Source: Pedobacter sp. W3I1 (lineage in GTDB: Bacteria; Bacteroidota; Bacteroidia; Sphingobacteriales; Sphingobacteriaceae). Taken from it: a stretch of 64,000 nt of DNA. The DNA lies in the NCBI RefSeq assembly GCF_030816015.1, contig NZ_JAUSXN010000001.1:4774001-4838000 (forward strand). Reading direction: 5' to 3'. The notes below the pieces were generated by a model. That model did no database searches. It worked only from the letters and a program-made list of their open reading frames with translations, and was not told the DNA's origin. Of the stretch, positions 1 to 7,471 are shown piece after piece. A program made the position numbers and the translations under genes. Position 1 is the first letter of the stretch; every line of letters starts with the position of its first letter.

Positions 1-2085
1 TTTTTTGCGTTGCTCTGCCATAAAAAGCGCCAGACCTAATAATCCTAAACAAGAAATGAAAATTGCAAAACCACCAAACCAGTTAGAAAGTGAACCTAAA
101 AGTTTTTCATTTTTAAATTTCACTTCAAAAGATTCGTTCACAAATTTGCGGTTAACAGGATAATTGGGTTCCATTTGCTTTACCAAATCATCAATTTTAG
201 CTAGTGATGAACTGATGTTTTGATTTGGATTTAACCGCGCAATGATAACCCTGGCATCGTCCCTTTGATTTACCCTGAAAATCATTGGGGCCACTCTTTG
301 ATAAGCACTTTCTACTACAAAATCTTTTACTATCCCAACTGTAGTTAGTTTTTTATCCCAGAAAGTAATAACCTTACCTATCGGATTCTTTAACCCCATC
401 ATTTTCACGGCCGCTTCATTTAACAATACGCTAGCTGTATCATTCGGAAATTTCGCAGAAAACTCCCTACCACTCACCATTTTAGTTCCAATAGTTTCAA
501 CAAAATCATATCCTATCGTTCTATGGTTAAAAGAAATAGCCTCGTTCGGGTTTTTACCTTCCCAATTTACACCTATAGTATTATCTCCACCCTCAGTAAA
601 ATCTGTACTAAAAAAAGTAACATTGCTTGCTGCGCCTGATTCTAATAGTTGCGTTTTAAGCAATTCTAATTTAACCGCATCATTCATTTTACCGGCTACC
701 GCTATTTGAATTAAATTGGATTGATCGTAACCAATAGGCTTGTTTTTAACATAATTAAGTTGCTGATAAATTACTGCTGTACAAATAATTAAACTTGCGG
801 CAAAAACGAATTGACCAACCACTAATACTTTCCTCACCGAAACGGATGAATCTGCTTTAAGCGTGAAACCTTTTAAAACTTTGATAGGCTCAAAAGAAGA
901 TAGATACAGCGCCGGATAACTACCCGCAATAAATCCGGTTAAAATCATTAAACCTAATAATGTTAACCAAAATGGACCATTATAATAATCGATGGTTAAT
1001 TTAATATCTAACAAACTATTAAAATATGGCAAACTAACCTCAATTAGGATAAAAGCTAAAACTGTGGCGATAAATGTGAGGAGCAGGGATTCTAAAAAAA
1101 ACTGATTAATTAACGATCTACGTGTTGATCCAATTGCTTTACGAACGCCAACTTCTTTTGCCCTGCGCTCTGAGCGTGCTGTAGATAAATTCATAAAATT
1201 TACACAGGCAATTAGCAAGATGCAAAAGGCCAGCAATAAAAATATTTTAAGTTGGTCTATTTTACCACCTACTGATTTACCGTTTACAAAATCATCATAT
1301 AAGTGCCATTTGGTTAAAGGATGCAATAAAGCCACTGATGTATTATCTTTCTGATTGCGTTTGTAAATACCATGCATCAAATCATTTGCAGCAGTGAAAA
1401 AGTTATTATCCTGCAACTGAACAAGTGTTAAACACATATTATTTCCCCAATTGCCTTCCTTCACCCAGGCTTCCCGTTTTTCGAACATTGCCCATGGTAT
1501 GATGCACTCAAAAATTAAACTACTATTTGCAGGTGCATCTTCTATTACGGCTTCAACTTTTAATACTTCCTGATTTTCAAGCTTTACCATTTTATTAATA
1601 GGATCTTCATTTCCAAATAATTTTGTTGCAAAAGATTTGGTAAGGATGATGGTATTTACATCTTTTAAAACTTTTGCTGAATTACCCTCAAGAAATTTAT
1701 AATCCAATATTTTAATAAAATTTTGGTCGGCAAATACGGCATTGCTATTTATCTTATTATCGCCAACGGTAATGAGTTGTTTTCTAGGATAAGTAGTGTG
1801 AGCGGCATACTTAACGCCAGGGATTTTTTCTTGCACTTCTTTAGCCATCACATTTGGCGTCCATGCCCAGCTAAAAGTTTTACCACTTGCCTCCATGTTT
1901 TGATAAACTACATAAGTTTTATCATTATTAGAGAACTGCTTATCGTAACTCCATTCGTAGTTTACATACAATAGCAAAACCATACAGCTGGCTAAGCCAA
2001 TGGCTAGCCCCCCAATGTTGATCAAAGAGAATCCCTTGTTTTTCCAGAGGTTTCGCAAAGCGATTTTTAAGTTTAATTTGAACAT
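1..2085 (-). CDS. FtsX/MacB-type ABC transporter permease, 3' end cut by the window edge
   Basis: The reading frame runs open from ATG at 2085 to base 1 (695 codons) and is still open, so the C-terminus is missing. The start reads MFKLNLKIALRNLWKNKGFS and is followed by a first membrane segment (INIGGLAIGLASCMVLLLY), the classic N-terminus of Bacteroidota FtsX-like permeases with an extracytoplasmic MacB-like domain after it. The last visible residues, GLALFMAEQRKK, are the family motif just before the final FtsX block, so roughly 100 residues should lie outside the window. These permeases work with an ATPase and a membrane-fusion protein, which are the next two genes upstream on the same strand (2312-4386). 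Inferred role: export or mechanotransmission at the inner membrane; the substrate cannot be read from sequence. Confidence 0.9.
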   Translation of the reverse strand, partial: MFKLNLKIALRNLWKNKGFSLINIGGLAIGLASCMVLLLYVNYEWSYDKQFSNNDKTYVVYQNMEASGKTFSWAWTPNVMAKEVQEKIPGVKYAAHTTYPRKQLITVGDNKINSNAVFADQNFIKILDYKFLEGNSAKVLKDVNTIILTKSFATKLFGNEDPINKMVKLENQEVLKVEAVIEDAPANSSLIFECIIPWAMFEKREAWVKEGNWGNNMCLTLVQLQDNNFFTAANDLMHGIYKRNQKDNTSVALLHPLTKWHLYDDFVNGKSVGGKIDQLKIFLLLAFCILLIACVNFMNLSTARSERRAKEVGVRKAIGSTRRSLINQFFLESLLLTFIATVLAFILIEVSLPYFNSLLDIKLTIDYYNGPFWLTLLGLMILTGFIAGSYPALYLSSFEPIKVLKGFTLKADSSVSVRKVLVVGQFVFAASLIICTAVIYQQLNYVKNKPIGYDQSNLIQIAVAGKMNDAVKLELLKTQLLESGAASNVTFFSTDFTEGGDNTIGVNWEGKNPNEAISFNHRTIGYDFVETIGTKMVSGREFSAKFPNDTASVLLNEAAVKMMGLKNPIGKVITFWDKKLTTVGIVKDFVVESAYQRVAPMIFRVNQRDDARVIIARLNPNQNISSSLAKIDDLVKQMEPNYPVNRKFVNESFEVKFKNEKLLGSLSNWFGGFAIFISCLGLLGLALFMAEQRKK

Positions 2086-2099
2086 AAGGTGTAGGGTTT

Positions 2100-2311
2100 A
2101 GGGCATAGGGTTTAGGGTCTGGGCGCATTTACTATACGCCTTTTACCTTTGAACCTTTTTCCTTTGTTGTGCCTATCCTAAATCTCCCCATCTAGGGAAG
2201 ATTTTTGGATGGCTATCATTAACTAAACTATTTTTTTTATGGTGTAAGGTTTAGGGCTGAAAGTTTAAGGTGCGATTTAACCTTACACCCCCAACCTTTT
2301 ACCTTAAGCCT
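2100..2311. repeat. Intergenic TTTAGGG-like repeats with a hairpin
   Basis: The spacer between the permease and the ATPase gene contains reiterated TTTAGGG/CATAGGG words (about 2093-2120) and a 9-bp perfect inverted repeat GGTGTAAGG (2241-2249) / CCTTACACC (2281-2289), followed by CCTTTTACCTTAAGCC. Similar words recur at 5945-6028. No gene is visible. It resembles the other word-built spacers in this window and may form an mRNA hairpin inside the operon. Confidence 0.6.
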
Positions 2312-3010
2312 TTATATCAGTTCTTCGTTTCTGCTTTTATTGATTTTCTCCGATATCACATGCCCATCTTTCAGGTTAATGATTCTGTTCGAAAAACTTG
2401 CATCATGACTAGAGTGGGTTACCATCACAATGGTGGTTCCGGTTTCATTCAGTTCGCAAAGCAACTCCATTACTTCGTTACCATGCGAGCTATCCAGGTT
2501 TCCGGTAGGCTCATCGGCCAAAACCAGTTTAGGTTTGGTAACCAAAGCCCTCGCTACAGCCACACGTTGCTGCTGTCCACCCGATAATTGTTGAGGAAAA
2601 TGGCCGCTACGGTTTACAATATTCATTCTTTCGATAATTTCATTAACCAGCCTCTTGCGTTCTACAGCAGGAATTTTGTTGTAAATTAATGGCAGTTCGA
2701 TGTTTTCAAAAACAGTTAATTCATCAATCAAATTGAAATTCTGGAAAACGAATCCCATATTCCGCTTACGGAAATTTGAACGTTCCCTATCATTAAGCGT
2801 TAAAAGCTCTGTATCGATAAATTTATAGCTTCCACTTTCAGGCTTATCTAATAAACCCATTACATTTAACAAAGTAGATTTTCCGCAGCCCGATGGTCCC
2901 ATGATGGAAACAAATTCTCCTGCTGCAACATGGAGGTTAATGCCGTTAAGCGCCGTGGTTTCTACTTCTTCAGTTTTGTAAACTTTTTCCAGATTTTCTA
3001 TTTTAATCAT
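2312..3010 (-). CDS. ABC transporter ATP-binding protein (MacB/LolD type)
   Basis: A 232-residue cytoplasmic ATPase. It has Walker A GPSGCGKST, the signature LSGGQQQRVAVARAL, Walker B LVLADEPTGNLD and the switch histidine in VMVTHSSHD, all in the usual order and spacing for the LolD/MacB ATPase subfamily. I start it at ATG 3010 (MIKIENLEKVYKTEEVETT). An in-frame ATG at 3070 would add 20 residues encoded by low-complexity spacer DNA (repeated GTATCAAG words) and is unlikely to be used. It lies downstream of the membrane-fusion protein gene and upstream of the permease, all on one strand, which gives a full tripartite ABC export set. The substrate is unknown. Confidence 0.93.
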   Translation of the reverse strand: MIKIENLEKVYKTEEVETTALNGINLHVAAGEFVSIMGPSGCGKSTLLNVMGLLDKPESGSYKFIDTELLTLNDRERSNFRKRNMGFVFQNFNLIDELTVFENIELPLIYNKIPAVERKRLVNEIIERMNIVNRSGHFPQQLSGGQQQRVAVARALVTKPKLVLADEPTGNLDSSHGNEVMELLCELNETGTTIVMVTHSSHDASFSNRIINLKDGHVISEKINKSRNEELI

Positions 3011-3141
3011 AGTATCAAGTGTTATTCTAGTATTTAGTATCTTGTACAAGTAGTTAGTATCAAGTATCAAGACTGATTTTATTATTGTCTAATTTGGTTA
3101 ATCGGTTAATTAGCGCTAAACGCCTACCTCTAAACGCTAAG

Positions 3142-4386
3142 CTATTTATTAATCTCCACCTGATCGTATTGGTTAAACTGATCGTAAGATGAAGTAATGA
3201 CTTCGTCGCCTTTCTGCAAACCATCCAGTATTTCGTAATACAGGTAATTTTTCCGGCCAATTTTAACGTTTTTCTTAATTGCTTTACCATTGTTTACCAC
3301 AAATACCCATGAGCCACCAGTGCTCTGGAAAAACTGCCCTTGAGCCAGAAGCAACGACTTGCTATTATCGGATAGGGTTAATTTCGTCTGTAACGATAAA
3401 CCACGGCGTAAACCTTCAGGTGCTGCTCCTTTAAAAACCATTTCTACCTGAAACTGGCCTGCCGTAACCTCTGGAATTACTTTACTCACGGTTAAGTTAT
3501 AGGTTTTGCCATTAAACTCACAATTAGCGGTTTGTCCTTCTTTTACCCTGTTAATATAATATTCATCTACACCTGCCTGAAGTTTATAACCTTGCAACAC
3601 ATCAATTTTTCCAATCATTTCGTTGGAGTTATAAGACTTACCAATTACCGGATCGTAAGAAGATAATTTACCAGATACCGGAGCTTTGATTGTCATATTT
3701 TCGATGTTCTTACGGATCATTTCCAAACTTTCGTTCATTTGCCCCATTGATTGATCGATCTGAGCCAACTGCATCTTTCTGCTTTGGTTTTCTTGTTTAA
3801 TGGCCTGACGCACAATTTTCAGTTTACCCTGATAATATTCATAATCCTGGTTCGACTTATTAAATTCCTGTAGTGTAATTACTTTTTTAGAAAATAGCGA
3901 GCTATCTAATCTATATTGGCGGGTTGCCGTTCTTAGGCTATTTTCTACATCCAAAACATCCTGGTTTAATACCCTCTGATTTTGCTCTAAATCCAACCGC
4001 GATTTCCGCAACTGGTTAATCTGCTCGGTAGCTGCTGTTTGACTTGAGGTATAGCTCAACATGGCATTTGAGTTGGAGATTCTTAATAGTGGGGTCCCTT
4101 TTACTACAGAAGCACCATTTTCAGTAAAAATTTCGGCAACTGTTCCACCTTCTGATGAACTTACAATTACCGAGGTTAACGGAACTACACTGGCATTTAA
4201 TAACACTACATCTTCAAAATCGCCATATTCTACTTTACTGATGGTTAATTTATCGGCATCTGCGCTGTAAACTTTTTTGAGGGATAAAGTATAGCCATAA
4301 ATTACAACTGCTACAAAAGCAATTGCTCCGCCTATAATTAACAGGGCTTTAGTGCTAAATCTTTTTTTCTCTATTTTCTTATCCAT
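3142..4386 (-). CDS. Periplasmic membrane-fusion (HlyD/MacA-like) subunit
   Basis: A 414-residue protein with an N-terminal anchor (ALLIIGGAIAFVAVVIYGYTL, about residues 14-34). It then has a biotinyl-lipoyl-like segment (TVAEIFTENGASVVKGTPLL), a long alpha-helical hairpin (about residues 115-235, rich in Q, L and R), a second lipoyl half (MTIKAPVSGKL) and beta-barrel domains. This is the adaptor that links an inner-membrane ABC or RND pump to an outer-membrane factor. It is the first gene of the minus-strand operon MFP-ATPase-permease and is divergent from the sigma-54 regulator at 4570. A candidate sigma-54 promoter lies 34 bp upstream of the start. No outer-membrane partner is present in the window. 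Confidence 0.93.
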   Translation of the reverse strand: MDKKIEKKRFSTKALLIIGGAIAFVAVVIYGYTLSLKKVYSADADKLTISKVEYGDFEDVVLLNASVVPLTSVIVSSSEGGTVAEIFTENGASVVKGTPLLRISNSNAMLSYTSSQTAATEQINQLRKSRLDLEQNQRVLNQDVLDVENSLRTATRQYRLDSSLFSKKVITLQEFNKSNQDYEYYQGKLKIVRQAIKQENQSRKMQLAQIDQSMGQMNESLEMIRKNIENMTIKAPVSGKLSSYDPVIGKSYNSNEMIGKIDVLQGYKLQAGVDEYYINRVKEGQTANCEFNGKTYNLTVSKVIPEVTAGQFQVEMVFKGAAPEGLRRGLSLQTKLTLSDNSKSLLLAQGQFFQSTGGSWVFVVNNGKAIKKNVKIGRKNYLYYEILDGLQKGDEVITSSYDQFNQYDQVEINK

Positions 4387-4419
4387 TGTGTTCGGTTGTA
4401 CTGTTTGGAATCACTGATA

Positions 4420-4435
4420 ACCAAGCTTGTGCCAA
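4420..4435 (-). promoter_or_regulatory. Candidate sigma-54 (-24/-12) promoter for the MFP-ABC operon
   Basis: Read on the minus strand the site is TTGGCACAAGCTTGGT. It carries a perfect -24 element (TTGGCAC) and a degenerate -12 element (TGGT where TTGC is usual), with GG and the -13 G in the correct 12-bp register. It ends about 34 bp before the start codon at 4386. The divergent neighbour encodes a sigma-54-dependent NtrC-type activator, which makes the match more meaningful than the sequence alone. Confidence 0.55.
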
Positions 4436-4507
4436 AAGCATAAAACATATTTAAAACACTAATAATCAATAAATTAATAGTTATCTTATTTTTTATATGT
4501 TCATTAT

Positions 4508-4537
4508 CGGACAGTTGATGTGCGGGAGCGGACAGTT
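4508..4537. promoter_or_regulatory. Direct repeat CGGACAGTT x2, candidate activator binding sites
   Basis: CGGACAGTT occurs at 4508-4516 and again at 4529-4537, with start points 21 bp apart (two helical turns). They sit between the divergent MFP and regulator genes, about 75-115 bp upstream of the candidate sigma-54 promoter on the minus strand and 30-60 bp before the regulator gene. This is the usual place for NtrC-type enhancer sites. The assignment is an inference from position and spacing. Confidence 0.5.
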
Positions 4538-4569
4538 TTATTACTTTAGCACATTAAAATTTCAAAATT

Positions 4570-5940
4570 ATGCTTGACGCCACAGTTTTAATTATCGATG
4601 ATGACGACGATATCCTGCTTAGTGCCCGTTTGTTTTTAAAGCAGCAGGTAAAGCAGGTAATTACATGTAAATCGCCTAAAGAGATCAATGTTTTATTGAG
4701 TAAAAATGAAATTGATATCATCTTGCTGGATATGAACTACCAAAAAGGTGCTAGTGATGGTAGAGAGGGCCTGTATTGGCTGGAACATATTTTATCGATT
4801 GATAAAGATTATGTAGTCATATTAATGACAGCTTTTGGGAACGTTGAACTGGCAGTAAAGGCGATTAAAAAAGGAGCTACCGATTTTATTCTAAAACCCT
4901 GGGAAAATGAAAAGCTGTTTGCCACCATTTCTTCGGCATCTAAACTCCGCGAATCGACCAAAAAGGTAAAGAAACTGGAAAAAATACATTCATCGCTTCA
5001 AAAAGATCTAACAAGAGGTTTCGAGAATATTGTTGGACAGGCAGATGAGATAAAGCAATTGCAAAATACGCTCTTAAAAGTAGCCCCTACTGATGCTAAT
5101 GTACTTATCTTAGGCGAAAACGGAACGGGAAAACAAGTTTTCGCTTATGAAATCCATGGAAATTCGCAAAGGAAAAACCAGGTGTTTATGCACGTAGATT
5201 TAGGCTCCTTAAACGAAAATTTATTTGAAAGTGAATTATTTGGTTATGCTAAAGGTGCTTTTACCGATGCCAAGGAAGATAAACCCGGCCGTTTTGAACT
5301 GGCCGATGGAGGAACGATTTTTTTAGACGAGATTGGAAATTTAACCTTACCGCTTCAGGCAAAATTATTAAGCGTTTTACAAAACCGTACAGTTATCCGT
5401 TTAGGTGAAAGCAAAGAGCGTAAGGTGAATGTTCGCTTAATAACAGCCACAAATATGCCCTTGAATGAAATGGTAGCTAAAAATACCTTCAGGCAAGATT
5501 TGCTGTTCCGTATTAACACGGTTGAACTTTTATTACCAGCCTTACGTAAACGAGGAACAGATATTTTACTTTTAGCCAATCATTTTATGCAGGTTTTCAG
5601 TTCAAAATACCATAAAGACATACGAAAACTGAGTAATAAGGCCCAGGAAGCACTTTTACAGTATAAATGGCCAGGAAATGTGCGCGAGTTACAGCATGTT
5701 TTAGAAAGAGCCGTTATTATGAGCGATGGGGCTGATATTGCAGAAGAAGATTTGCAGTTAAGTCCGCAGCGTTACGCACAGAACAACGCCATACCGGATG
5801 AAATGGCACTTGAGGATATGGAAAAAATGATGGTGCAGAAAGCAATTGATAAACATAAAGGAAATATATCAAAAGCCGCAGCAGAACTTGGTTTAACCAG
5901 AGCTGCCCTGTACAGAAGAATTGAGAAATTTGGAATCTGA
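4570..5940 (+). CDS. NtrC-family sigma-54-dependent response regulator
   Basis: A 456-residue protein. Residues 1-125 form a receiver domain with the acidic pocket DDDDD (10-14), phospho-acceptor D54 (ILLDMNY), T87 and K109. Residues 150-390 form an AAA+ domain with Walker A LGENGTGK (182-189) and Walker B GGTIFLDE (about 247-254). The sigma-54 contact loop reads GAFTDA (229-234) instead of the common GAFTGA. The C-terminus is a Fis-type helix-turn-helix (GNISKAAAELGLTRAALYRR). It activates sigma-54 promoters when phosphorylated, presumably by the kinase encoded 90 bp downstream. The divergent ABC-export operon, with a sigma-54-like promoter, is its likely target. Confidence 0.95.
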   Translation: MLDATVLIIDDDDDILLSARLFLKQQVKQVITCKSPKEINVLLSKNEIDIILLDMNYQKGASDGREGLYWLEHILSIDKDYVVILMTAFGNVELAVKAIKKGATDFILKPWENEKLFATISSASKLRESTKKVKKLEKIHSSLQKDLTRGFENIVGQADEIKQLQNTLLKVAPTDANVLILGENGTGKQVFAYEIHGNSQRKNQVFMHVDLGSLNENLFESELFGYAKGAFTDAKEDKPGRFELADGGTIFLDEIGNLTLPLQAKLLSVLQNRTVIRLGESKERKVNVRLITATNMPLNEMVAKNTFRQDLLFRINTVELLLPALRKRGTDILLLANHFMQVFSSKYHKDIRKLSNKAQEALLQYKWPGNVRELQHVLERAVIMSDGADIAEEDLQLSPQRYAQNNAIPDEMALEDMEKMMVQKAIDKHKGNISKAAAELGLTRAALYRRIEKFGI

Positions 5941-5944
5941 CAGA

Positions 5945-6028
5945 GGTTTGAGGTGGAAGGTTTAAGGCTTAAGGTTATTATGCCTGTCATCAGCCCTAAA
6001 CCCTTCACCCTAAGCCCTAAACCCTAAA
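5945..6028. repeat. Intergenic hairpin built from CCCTAAA-like words
   Basis: The 90-bp spacer between the regulator and kinase genes reads as AGGTTTAAGGCTTAAGG in its first part and CCCTAAGCCCTAAACCC in its last part, which pair into a long imperfect hairpin. The words resemble those at 2093-2310. There is no T-tract, so it is not a typical terminator. It may modulate kinase expression relative to the regulator. Confidence 0.6.
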
Positions 6029-6030
6029 AA

Positions 6031-7386
6031 ATGTTTTACCAACGTTTTACTTTCCGTTTAATATTTCGCCTGCTGATCATCAATCTGCTGGGCTATCTCT
6101 TATTTTACCTGATTAAAAATACCCAGCTCTGGTTTACCATAACAGGGGTTGCGTTGATTTTATTGGGAGCTGTTATTTCACTCTACTACTATATCAATCA
6201 GATCCGATCAGATATCAATCGTTTCATTTTAGCTGTTAAAACAAGAGATCATACCTTAAACTTTAAAAACAAGGCAACTAAAGGAAGTTTTCCTGAGTTA
6301 TACGAATCGTTCAGTGATATTTTACAGGTTCATAAACAAATCAGGTTGGAGCAGGAGGCCATGTTTCAGTTGATTAAAACCATCTTGGAGCAGGTTCCCG
6401 TTGGTGTAATCGTGGTAAATAATACCAATCAGCAAGAGAATGAAGAGATTGCATTTTTTAATCAGGCCGCATCAAATCTTTTAGGTGTTCCGGCGTATAA
6501 ATATTGGCACAGGCTAAAGCAACACCTCCCTACCTTTGCAACAGAAATAGAGCAGATTTTAGCTGGGGGGAAAAGGTTTCTGGAATTGAAGATCCAGGAT
6601 AAACTGATTCAATTATCAACTGAAGTTATTCCATTAAATCTTTACGGAAACAATTATACTATTATCAGCTTTCAAAACATTAAAGATGAGATTGAGCAAA
6701 AAGAAACAGAAGCATGGAATAGATTAATTGGTGTAATCTCACACGAGATCTTAAACTCAATTACCCCCATAAGTTCATTATCGGATACAATCAACCGGAT
6801 GGTAACCGATAAAGAGAACCTAACCGAAGATGAAATGGATGATCTGAAAACGGCTCTACAAACCATACAAAGAAGATCTTCTGGTCTATTAGATTTTGTA
6901 AAGGATTATCGCTTAATTGCCGAGTTGCCTACGCCAAACCTCGAATCGCATACCATTGGCGAAATACTGAAACACATTAAGGTATTGATGCAGCCATTTG
7001 CCAAAGTTAAAAATGTGGTATTAGAGGTAGAACAAACCTCTTCGAAAATCACCATTCAGCTTGATTTAAAATTAGTGGAACAAGTCCTGATTAACCTGAT
7101 TACCAACAGTATTTATGCTGTAGAAAATAGAGAACACCCACACATCAACGTAAATTACCGCTTAGAAAACACTAAACTGTATATTGATGTTAGCGATAAC
7201 GGAAAAGGTATCGATGCCAGTGATCTCGAAAAGATATTCGTTCCATTTTACACCACCAGGAAAAATGGATCAGGAATTGGCTTAACCATTAGCCGCAATA
7301 TTATGAAAATGCATAGAGGAAGTATAGAAGTTGTTTCTATACCCGATAATGGTGCTACTTTTTCATTGGTATTTAATTATGTTTAA
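6031..7386 (+). CDS. Membrane sensor histidine kinase (NtrB/NtrY-like)
   Basis: A 451-residue protein. Two membrane helices (about residues 10-28 and 34-54) are joined by only a few residues, so there is almost no periplasmic sensor loop. A PAS-like region follows (about 110-215). The phospho-acceptor domain has H238 in VISHEILNSITP. The ATPase domain contains the N-box LITNSIYAV, the G1 box DNGKGI and the G2 box GSGIGLTI. It should phosphorylate the response regulator encoded just upstream on the same strand. The lack of a periplasmic domain suggests it senses a membrane or cytoplasmic signal, possibly through the PAS domain. Confidence 0.95.
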   Translation: MFYQRFTFRLIFRLLIINLLGYLLFYLIKNTQLWFTITGVALILLGAVISLYYYINQIRSDINRFILAVKTRDHTLNFKNKATKGSFPELYESFSDILQVHKQIRLEQEAMFQLIKTILEQVPVGVIVVNNTNQQENEEIAFFNQAASNLLGVPAYKYWHRLKQHLPTFATEIEQILAGGKRFLELKIQDKLIQLSTEVIPLNLYGNNYTIISFQNIKDEIEQKETEAWNRLIGVISHEILNSITPISSLSDTINRMVTDKENLTEDEMDDLKTALQTIQRRSSGLLDFVKDYRLIAELPTPNLESHTIGEILKHIKVLMQPFAKVKNVVLEVEQTSSKITIQLDLKLVEQVLINLITNSIYAVENREHPHINVNYRLENTKLYIDVSDNGKGIDASDLEKIFVPFYTTRKNGSGIGLTISRNIMKMHRGSIEVVSIPDNGATFSLVFNYV

Positions 7387-7413
7387 TCACTTGAATGTTT
7401 TTTTTGACCAAAA

Positions 7414-7462
7414 ATATCAAACAAAACTAGTTTGATATGCTTTTAATGATGTAGATACATCA
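7414..7462. promoter_or_regulatory. Two inverted repeats upstream of the trehalose gene
   Basis: ATATCAAAC (7414-7422) and GTTTGATAT (7430-7438) form a perfect 9-bp stem with a 7-nt loop. TGATGTAGATACATCA (7447-7462) is a second palindrome that ends 9 bp before the start codon at 7472. The first could also act as a weak terminator for the kinase gene because GCTTTT follows it. The second overlaps the likely translation-initiation region and could be an operator or an RNA element. Confidence 0.4.
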
Positions 7463-7471
7463 AATATAAGC

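Noticed and set aside
3011..3070. 20-codon N-terminal extension of the ABC ATPase
   Set aside because: It is made of repeated GTATCAAG-like spacer words and is not expected in LolD/MacB ATPases, which start at the MIKIENLEKVY position.
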